DNA from: Methanocorpusculum petauri
GTDB taxonomy: Archaea > Halobacteriota > Methanomicrobia > Methanomicrobiales > Methanocorpusculaceae
Length of the DNA stretch: 64,000 bases
NCBI RefSeq assembly: GCF_026891975.1
Contig: NZ_JAPTGB010000009.1
Coordinates: forward strand, 23,296-87,295
Direction: 5' to 3'
Shown: positions 53,624 to 64,000 of the stretch, piece by piece
Numbering within the stretch: the stretch's first letter is position 1
Layout of the letters: each line of letters opens with the position of its first letter
The notes under the pieces: model-generated
The model's database searches: none
Told to the model about the DNA's origin: nothing
The model's input: the letters and a program-made list of their open reading frames with translations, nothing else
Made by a program: the position numbers and the translations under genes

Positions 53624-54582
53624 CTTCGTACCACACCTGCTGCGATGAGGGCTGAGACGACCAGCGGGAGTGCGATGGTTACATCACAGAAACATTGCAA
53701 TTTTTTTGCCTCCGGCAGTTCCTTTCCCCAGCTGACCGCCTCTTCAAAGGTACAGCCGGAGAGTCCTCCCCAGTGCGGCGCGTCGGTGGTGTACTGGATT
53801 GCATAGGAGTGACCGCCGATATAGGTCTCTCCTTCCAGCGGCGGGATCACTTCGGTCTGCTGGATAAAGTTCTTGGGTGTTCCTCCTCCGAGATAGATGA
53901 CGCCGGTCTTTTCAGCCTGCTCAACGAACTCGGCAAGTTCGCTTGCGTCGGCGATCTGATCGATGACGAGTTTTGCACCCCGCCGGTATGCGGTGACAAG
54001 GCCGATGCCGATTGCAGAATCCGCAAGCGCCGGAACATGAACCGGTACATTGTGTTTTGCACAGGCAGCAAGGAGGCTTCGGCCTTCCGGCCGTTCATCT
54101 GCAATCTTCTCTCCCAGGAGTCTGAGGAATGCACGACTGCTCAGCCGTGCGTCCCTGAGAGATGCACCGAAGTCGCCGATGTAGTGTTCAACGTTCTGAA
54201 ATTCTTTTTCGACGGCGAATACGTCGTAAATTCTGTCGATTCCGTTCCGGTACAGTTCCTCATCATTGGTGAGGTGGGTTCCTTTGTAGTGCCGGACCCC
54301 GAGGTGTTCGCAGATGTCGTGGAAGATGTTTGCACCGGTTGAAACGACGGCATCCACATACCGGCGTTCCACAAGCTGAATGAGGCATTCCTGCATGCCT
54401 GCGGGGATCATCGCACCGGAGAGACCGAGAATGATTTTTACTCCGGGGGTTTCGATCATTTCCTTCCAGATATGGTAACTTTCACCAAGTTTTCTTCCCT
54501 GAAATCCGGTATGGCTCATCCGCTCCAGCAACTCGTTGATCTCTGTTGCCGGGTACATGGGATTTGTTGGGGTATTCAGCAT
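53620..54582 (-). CDS. dys: Deoxyhypusine synthase
   Basis: The 320-residue NAD-dependent enzyme transfers the aminobutyl group of spermidine to a lysine of aIF5A. The reactive lysine is K237, in GGGTPKNFIQQ. Also seen are the NAD-binding GLSGAMIPAGM and STGANIFHD. Its stop overlaps the next gene (DUF5714 copy 2). aIF5A itself is not in this window. Confidence 0.93.
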   Translation of the reverse strand: MLNTPTNPMYPATEINELLERMSHTGFQGRKLGESYHIWKEMIETPGVKIILGLSGAMIPAGMQECLIQLVERRYVDAVVSTGANIFHDICEHLGVRHYKGTHLTNDEELYRNGIDRIYDVFAVEKEFQNVEHYIGDFGASLRDARLSSRAFLRLLGEKIADERPEGRSLLAACAKHNVPVHVPALADSAIGIGLVTAYRRGAKLVIDQIADASELAEFVEQAEKTGVIYLGGGTPKNFIQQTEVIPPLEGETYIGGHSYAIQYTTDAPHWGGLSGCTFEEAVSWGKELPEAKKLQCFCDVTIALPLVVSALIAAGVVRR

Positions 54583-54728
54583 AGCAGTAAAAAAGTTGGT
54601 CGGCAGGGTTTATACTGGTGACGAATCCGGATGTTCTGCGCGAAAAGAGGTTCGGGCCCCCGGACTTTGGATCATGATGCCGGAGATCTGCCCTGCAGAA
54701 CTCCTAAAAAAAAGATGAATGAATCTGT

Positions 54729-55502
54729 TCAGAGCGCGTCAACCAGTGACTTGCGGGTGGCAAGACCGATGACTTTGTCACCGTCTGCGATCGGGATGGT
54801 ACTGATGTTCTTTGCAAGCATCAGATCCACCACTTTGGATACCGGTGTGTTTGCCGGCGTTGTGATCAGCGGGCTTGACATAATATCTGCCGCTGTTACA
54901 TTGCGCAGCGCGTTTTCAAAGTGCTTGTCTATCTCACTCTTGAGTTTGACGAGGATTTTTGCAATATCCGTTTCGGTTACAATACCGACCGCTTTGTTTC
55001 CATCCATGACGATGAATCTGGTTGCCCCGTCCCCCACCATGCGGCGGTGCAGCTGGACAACACGGTCATCCGGAGAGATTCTTGGCGCAATCTCTACCAT
55101 GGTATCAATGGATCCTTCGGGTTTTGCAACTTTGAGAAGATCGCCGGTTGTTACCTGTCCGATTAACCGGTGCTCTTCATCCCATACAACAACAATTTTG
55201 TATCTCTGGAGCAGCGGGACTAACAAATCCACATCCTGATCCTGATAAACCGAGGTGAAGTCTTCGCGGGTCACGCTTGCAACACGAATCTGTGATGCCG
55301 GAATGTTGCCGGTCTTTTTGCTTCCCATCTTTTCTGCAATGCTGCGGCGGGATGCAGTGCCGACGACCACCCGGTCATTTGTCACAACGATAGGGTCTAC
55401 TCCTTCGGCAAGCATCTTGTCAAGGGCTTCAGGGATTAATCCTGATTTGGCGATTGACACTGGCTTGGACATTACATCCTTTACGGTTAACTTCTGGTTC
55501 AT
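54729..55502 (-). CDS. Four-CBS-domain protein
   Basis: The 257-residue protein has four CBS repeats: about 8-62 (VKDVMSKPVSIAKSG), 65-125 (VTREDFTSVYQDQD), 128-190 and 195-257 (AADIMSSPLITTPANTPVSK). Two pairs make two Bateman modules that usually bind adenine nucleotides. MNQKLTVKDVM at 55502 is the likely start, with GGAGACAGC upstream; the frame is open further but overlaps the next gene's region. First-placed of three such genes in the physical order, last to be transcribed. Confidence 0.85.
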   Translation of the reverse strand: MNQKLTVKDVMSKPVSIAKSGLIPEALDKMLAEGVDPIVVTNDRVVVGTASRRSIAEKMGSKKTGNIPASQIRVASVTREDFTSVYQDQDVDLLVPLLQRYKIVVVWDEEHRLIGQVTTGDLLKVAKPEGSIDTMVEIAPRISPDDRVVQLHRRMVGDGATRFIVMDGNKAVGIVTETDIAKILVKLKSEIDKHFENALRNVTAADIMSSPLITTPANTPVSKVVDLMLAKNISTIPIADGDKVIGLATRKSLVDAL

Positions 55503-55672
55503 TTTGCTGTCTCCTGTATTTGGATTTTTTTGGTATTCAACAAGGTATGCGGGGGATCGTTCCTGCAGCTTTTGTTCTTCCTGCAGGTCCCGCCCCCGCC
55601 GTTTGTATCGTCTCGGCACCGGCCGGATCATCTGTTCTCTTTTTTTCAGAGCCGCCCGGTGCAATCTTCACG

Positions 55673-56593
55673 TTACATGTTTCCGGCGAGTCCTTTGACC
55701 AGATCAAACTCGGTTACGATACCGGTCAGTTTTCCTTCGTCGATCACCGGGAACGCACCGATACCGAACTCCAGCATGTCGCGTGCCACATCGTTGATCT
55801 TTTCGTCCGGGGATATGGTGCGGATGTTTGCTCCGGTCATGAGATCCCGCACCGGCAGGTTGAGAACTTCATCAACGGATCCGGTCTTCATTTCGGTAAA
55901 AACCCGGCCGCGTCCGAGGTATCCCATGATATCGGTTGCGGTGATCATCCCGATGAGGAGATCATCTGCTACGACCGGCAGACGGCGGTAGTCGTGATCC
56001 ACCATCTGCTTGGTGACGCTGTTTATTGCAGCGTCGGGTGAAACCACTTTCGGATTCTTTGTCATGATTTCGTCAACGATGAGTTCGGACCCGGTCCCGG
56101 CAAGCATTTTCATGATATCATACTCGGTTACGATGCCTGCAATGGTGTTGTCCGGATTGGTGATCGGGAAACTGCCGTGTCCGCTTTTGACCAGCAGGCA
56201 GATCGCTTCCTGAATGGAGGTTGACGGCGCAAGGCTGTCCACCTTTTCAGTGGCAATTGCCCGGATCTCGTCGTTCAATGCAGAGAGAAGGGAACCCTTG
56301 TGGCGGTTTGCGACAAGGTTGTACCGGCTTCCTCCTCCCATCATGTTGATTACGTCGGTGATGGTGACAATCCCGATGAGTTTTTTATTTCCGGGATCGG
56401 TGATCGGCAGACGCCGGAAGTTGTGCCGGCTCATCATCTGCACACCTTCGATGATGTTCATCGTTGGGGGAACGGATATTACGTTGGTTGTTGCAATGCC
56501 CAAAAGGCTGCTTTTTTTACCGGCTGATTTTGTTTTTCCTTCAGCGCCCGGAATCCGCGGGTTCCCCTTCTGTTGTTTTGGAATGTTTGTCAT
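55673..56593 (-). CDS. Four-CBS-domain protein with basic N-terminal extension
   Basis: The 306-residue protein starts MTNIPKQQKGNPRIPG, a basic unstructured segment of about 35 residues, and then has four CBS repeats (ATTNVISVPPTMNIIEGV; VDSLAPSTSIQEAI; KNPKVVSPDAAINSV; GANIRTISPDEKINDV). It is the middle gene of the CBS cluster and might partner with the others. The start overlaps no neighbour. Similar gene groups are typical of methanogens, but a target is not known. Confidence 0.85.
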   Translation of the reverse strand: MTNIPKQQKGNPRIPGAEGKTKSAGKKSSLLGIATTNVISVPPTMNIIEGVQMMSRHNFRRLPITDPGNKKLIGIVTITDVINMMGGGSRYNLVANRHKGSLLSALNDEIRAIATEKVDSLAPSTSIQEAICLLVKSGHGSFPITNPDNTIAGIVTEYDIMKMLAGTGSELIVDEIMTKNPKVVSPDAAINSVTKQMVDHDYRRLPVVADDLLIGMITATDIMGYLGRGRVFTEMKTGSVDEVLNLPVRDLMTGANIRTISPDEKINDVARDMLEFGIGAFPVIDEGKLTGIVTEFDLVKGLAGNM

Positions 56594-56628
56594 AGTGTTT
56601 TTGCATGTAACGTGGTCATCAGGCTGTT

Positions 56629-57198
56629 TTATATCCGTTCCTGCTCGCGGCAGTTCGGACATACCAGAATGCCGTCGATGGGCATGAGATCTGCAGACAT
56701 TGCGCCGCAGACTCCGCAGATCCCGCTCTTGTCGTCCGGACGGTTGATCACGAGAAGTTCGGTCATGATCTCGTTGATCTCATTCGTGACACCGAGAAGG
56801 TCACGGACGGTTACCATACCGGTCACTTTTCCGTTTGCGTTTGTGACAGGCAGCCTTCTCACTTTATGCTCAATCATTTTCTTTGCTGCAACGGAGACGG
56901 GCATCTCTTCACCAACGGTAATTAAGGGCGAGCTCATGACGTCTTCGACGCGGACGGAACCCGGCAGAAGGTTTTTTGCCATAACCTTGCAGTTGAAGTC
57001 CTGTTCCGTTACGATTCCCTTGGGAATGCCGTTTTCGGTTATAATGCAGCTGCCGACGTCGTCCCTGCACATGAGGGCCGCAGCTTCGGCGGTGGTTGAT
57101 TTTATGGAAATTAAGGTAGGGTTCGGCCTCATTATTTCTATTAGCCGTATATCTCCCCGGTTGTCCGGGATATCAGAATGTATTCTCATCAGACTCAT
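56629..57198 (-). CDS. Two-CBS-domain protein with C-terminal zinc ribbon
   Basis: The 189-residue protein has two CBS repeats (EIMRPNPTLISIKSTTAEAA; VMSSPLITVGEEMPVSV) and a C-terminal zinc ribbon CGVCGAMSADLM with CPNCREQ. It is preceded by a strong GGAGGTGA four bases before the ATG at 57198. As first gene of the CBS operon it may read nucleotide charge and act through its zinc ribbon on nucleic acid or protein. Confidence 0.88.
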   Translation of the reverse strand: MSLMRIHSDIPDNRGDIRLIEIMRPNPTLISIKSTTAEAAALMCRDDVGSCIITENGIPKGIVTEQDFNCKVMAKNLLPGSVRVEDVMSSPLITVGEEMPVSVAAKKMIEHKVRRLPVTNANGKVTGMVTVRDLLGVTNEINEIMTELLVINRPDDKSGICGVCGAMSADLMPIDGILVCPNCREQERI

Positions 57199-57524
57199 TT
57201 CACCTCCTTACGGTTTTTCTGGTGATTATTGAGTAATACTCCTTCCCAGTATAAATTCATTATCTTTTGAGCCATTTTCAAAAATAACGCGCGGAATGTT
57301 CATTGTTTATTCTGTGGAAATTCGGCATCCCCTGCGGTTTTTTCTCTATTTCCCGGGAAGTATATATACTCTATGGGGATTGTATTTTATAGAAGCGATG
57401 ATCATAGATAGAAAGTATTGGGATTTTTGTTTTCGTCTGACATCCGTCCGGCTTTTCACTTCGAACATGAACGTTTATATTCCTTTACAACCGAACTACT
57501 ACGTATCCCAATTAAGGTGTTTTC
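57199..57524. promoter_or_regulatory. Divergent promoter region between CBS operon and arvA
   Basis: The 326-bp gap holds AT-rich DNA with AGTATATATACT at 57359-57370, a perfect 12-bp palindrome of TATA type, and TTTATAT at 57474-57480. The latter is about 45-51 bp before the arvA ATG, giving a predicted RNA start near 57503. I see no gene. Confidence 0.4.
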
Positions 57525-58151
57525 ATGGCAGTAATGACGCGTATAAAAGGCTTTTTCTCAAAGCTGTTCGGTAAAAAACGGTCGCGTGTTGGAATCTACG
57601 GTCCGCCGAATGCCGGAAAGACCACACTTGCCAACCGCATCGTCCGTGATGTGACGGGCGAGGCAATCGGCCCCGTGAGCGAGGTCCCGCATGAAACCCG
57701 TCGTGCCCGGAGAAAAGAGGGCGTTGAGATCAACAGCGGCGGCAGCAAGCTTCTGATCGATATAGTGGATACTCCGGGAGTTACGACAAAGATAGACTAC
57801 CACGAGTTCCTTGAGTATGGTATGGATCAGGACGAGGCGGTTGCCCGTGCCCGTGAGGCAACGGAGGGTGTTGCCGAGGCAATGCACTGGCTGCGTGAAG
57901 ACATTGACGGTGTTATCTATGTGCTTGACAGTACGCAGGACCCGTTTATGCACGTGAACATTATGATGGTCGGTATCATTGAGTCCCGCAAACTGCCGGT
58001 CATTATTGTTGCCAATAAGATCGATCTGCCTGATGCAGCACCCCAGAGAATTAAGAGCGCGTTCCCGCAGCATCCGGTAGTGATGGTCTCCGGTCTGGAA
58101 GGAAATAACATGGATGATCTGTATGCAAAGATCTCCGAGGTATTCAGGTGA
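57525..58151 (+). CDS. arvA: Small Era-like GTPase (OapA/ArvA)
   Basis: The 208-residue protein has a short basic N-terminus, the P-loop GPPNAGKT, a long insert with VPHETRRARRKEGVEIN, the G3 motif DTPG and the G4 motif NKID. With the next two genes (DUF2073 and zinc ribbon) it forms the OapA-OapB-OapC set, renamed ArvABC after work in Haloferax volcanii in which this GTPase was needed for extracellular vesicle formation. Whether it does so in a methanogen is inference. Confidence 0.8.
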   Translation: MAVMTRIKGFFSKLFGKKRSRVGIYGPPNAGKTTLANRIVRDVTGEAIGPVSEVPHETRRARRKEGVEINSGGSKLLIDIVDTPGVTTKIDYHEFLEYGMDQDEAVARAREATEGVAEAMHWLREDIDGVIYVLDSTQDPFMHVNIMMVGIIESRKLPVIIVANKIDLPDAAPQRIKSAFPQHPVVMVSGLEGNNMDDLYAKISEVFR

Positions 58152-58158
58152 GGTAAAA

Positions 58159-58533
58159 ATGATTCAGGGCGTTCAGATTGATATGCTGTCAAGCGATCGC
58201 TTGAGCCGGATGACGTCAATGGAGAAGATTCGTCTTATTCTTGATGATGTCCGTCAGGGCTATATTGTTGTTCTGGAGAAAGGTCTGACTCCTGAGGAGC
58301 AGGGCAAACTTCTGGAGACAACGATGATGGAGATCTCCCCGGGAGGTTTTTCGGGTATTGAGATCGAGACGTATCCGTCCAGCAGCGGATCAGAAGGCGG
58401 TCTGTTCTCAAAGCTGTTCGGCGGCGGCAAGAGTCCTGCCGGCAGACTGATGGTAATTGGGCCGGTCGATCAGCTGAAGATGCTTACCCGCGAGAAGGAC
58501 CGTCTGATTGCCTGGGCATCTGCTGCACAGTAA
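58159..58533 (+). CDS. arvB: DUF2073 protein (OapB/ArvB)
   Basis: The 124-residue protein starts MIQGVQIDMLSSDRLSRM and carries the DUF2073 core (EKIRLILDDVRQGYIVVLEKGLTPEEQ; SPGGFSGIEIETYPS; PAGRLMVIGPVDQLKML). It is the middle gene of the GTPase set, 7 bp after it, and has no enzyme motif. Partner function with the GTPase is from gene order and the haloarchaeal parallel. Confidence 0.8.
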   Translation: MIQGVQIDMLSSDRLSRMTSMEKIRLILDDVRQGYIVVLEKGLTPEEQGKLLETTMMEISPGGFSGIEIETYPSSSGSEGGLFSKLFGGGKSPAGRLMVIGPVDQLKMLTREKDRLIAWASAAQ

Positions 58534-58565
58534 ACACCCATTTCGTTCATCGAAAAGATACAGAC

Positions 58566-58952
58566 ATGCCACATAAGTGTACTCAGTGCGGGCGCGAGTT
58601 CCGCGACGGGTCGGTGGAGATCCTTCGCGGATGCCCGAGTTGCGGCGGAAAGAAGTTCCTCTACGTGAGTGACCGTGTGCGTAATGCCGATGTGCTTGAG
58701 GAGAAGAGTATCGCCGACATTGCGCAGGAAACGAAACAGGAGGTTCTTGAGGTTAAGAGTCAGGGACCGGCATCACGGCCTACGGATATTTTGGAGCGGG
58801 TGGAGAGTGTCCGTATTGTGAGTCCCGGCAAGTATGAATTGAATCTTGAGCGGCTTGCCGAGTCGCAGGATATTATCATTGGTGTTGACGACGGAAAATA
58901 TATGCTTGACCTGCCGTCGATGTCGAAGAAAAAACAAAAACCAAAAAAATAA
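58566..58952 (+). CDS. arvC: Zinc-ribbon protein (OapC/ArvC)
   Basis: The 128-residue protein opens with a zinc ribbon (CTQCGREF and CPSCGGKKF) and continues with a charged linker and a C-terminal alpha/beta part (ESVRIVSPGKYELNLERLAES). This matches the OapC/ArvC zinc-ribbon family and follows arvB after 32 bp. The tail (KKKQKPKK) is basic. Role unproven. Confidence 0.8.
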   Translation: MPHKCTQCGREFRDGSVEILRGCPSCGGKKFLYVSDRVRNADVLEEKSIADIAQETKQEVLEVKSQGPASRPTDILERVESVRIVSPGKYELNLERLAESQDIIIGVDDGKYMLDLPSMSKKKQKPKK

Positions 58953-63800
<4,848 letters not shown>

Positions 63801-63815
63801 TCCTTTTCCAACGTA

Positions 63816-63823
63816 TTTTTTTT
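63816..63823 (+). terminator. T8 run after gyrA
   Basis: A run of eight T lies 15 bases after the gyrA stop codon, followed by a run of A. It is a likely transcription end for the gyrBA operon. Confidence 0.45.
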
Positions 63824-63938
63824 CAAAAAAATGTGTTCCGGTTCAGAGCCGGAGATTTTTCTTCATTTCGTCGGATTCTGCGGTGAATGCGAACGGCTGC
63901 CGCAGGGCAGCTGCCGGTATTTTTGCGGGTGCGGTTCT

Positions 63939-64000
63939 CTATAGTCCCATTCTTTTTCGCATTCCTTCGGGTACGTGTTCTACATAAGGCCGTCTGATTC
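63939..64000 (-). CDS. C-terminal fragment of a minus-strand gene (runs off the window)
   Basis: On the minus strand the frame ending at stop TAG (63939-63941) is open to the window edge and reads IRRPYVEHVPEGMRKRMGL. The charge pattern and a position next to a terminator suggest a real protein end, but the piece is only 20 codons long. I do not recognise it. Confidence 0.35.
   Translation of the reverse strand, partial: IRRPYVEHVPEGMRKRMGL

Overview
The window comes from a euryarchaeal methanogen of the Methanomicrobiales type, and I would guess Methanocorpusculum or a close relative. Support: LonB protease, an A-type ATP synthase operon, archaeal RNA polymerase subunits D, L, N and K within an archaeal ribosomal-protein superoperon, eIF2-beta fused to TRAM, deoxyhypusine synthase, isopentenyl phosphate kinase, a bacterial-type DNA gyrase, and many TATA boxes placed for leaderless transcripts. 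The genus is inference; no marker here proves it.

Layout: 0-3.9 kb, LonB C-terminus and the TldD/TldE peptidase pair. 4.0-14.1 kb, an envelope and signalling region: three ribbon-helix-helix-like proteins (one membrane-anchored), secreted proteins, a three-sensor Cache protein, two RecA/KaiC-fold proteins that both lack the P-loop lysine, then a small type IV pilus operon (pilin, ATPase, membrane platform). 14.3-22.7 kb, the nine-gene A1AO ATP synthase operon H-I-K-E-C-F-A-B-D. 22.7-23.9 kb, a repeat island: a GxxExxY (PD-(D/E)XK fold) gene between three direct and two inverted copies of a ~110-150 bp repeat. 24.0-27.3 kb, an SDR, a YjbR-like protein, phosphoglycerate kinase and a small membrane protein.

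27.4-31.2 kb is an accessory surface locus: a membrane-bound winged-helix regulator with a secreted partner, a perfect 21-bp inverted repeat in the divergent promoter region, a secreted metzincin-like protein with every zinc ligand replaced, and a paralogue of its N-terminal domain. 31.2-31.7 kb is non-coding with seven copies of an 8-mer. 31.7-35.7 kb: purL, eIF2-beta/TRAM, an alpha/beta hydrolase and rpoL. 35.8-36.06 kb: a structured RNA candidate and tRNA-Ser(GCU).

36.1-42.0 kb is the rps13-rps4-rps11-rpoD-rpl18e-rpl13-rps9-rpoN-tRNA-Pro-rpoK-eno-rps2 superoperon. It is followed at 42.3-51.4 kb by MEMO, mevalonate kinase, isopentenyl phosphate kinase, type 2 IPP isomerase, RNase J, prenyl-diphosphate synthase, an HD phosphohydrolase, an Imm5-like protein and GltX, that is, the archaeal isoprenoid pathway plus aminoacylation. 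51.4-57.2 kb: a conserved protein, two DUF5714 paralogues beside deoxyhypusine synthase, and three consecutive CBS-domain proteins. 57.5-59.0 kb: a GTPase/DUF2073/zinc-ribbon trio that I recognise as the OapABC/ArvABC set linked to vesicle formation in euryarchaea. 59.3-63.8 kb: gyrB-gyrA.

The best candidates for undescribed biology are the GxxExxY repeat island, the pilus locus with two P-loop-deficient RecA proteins, the membrane-tethered RHH pair, the pseudo-metzincin locus with its 21-bp inverted repeat, the 8-mer array at 31.4-31.7 kb and the structured RNA before tRNA-Ser.
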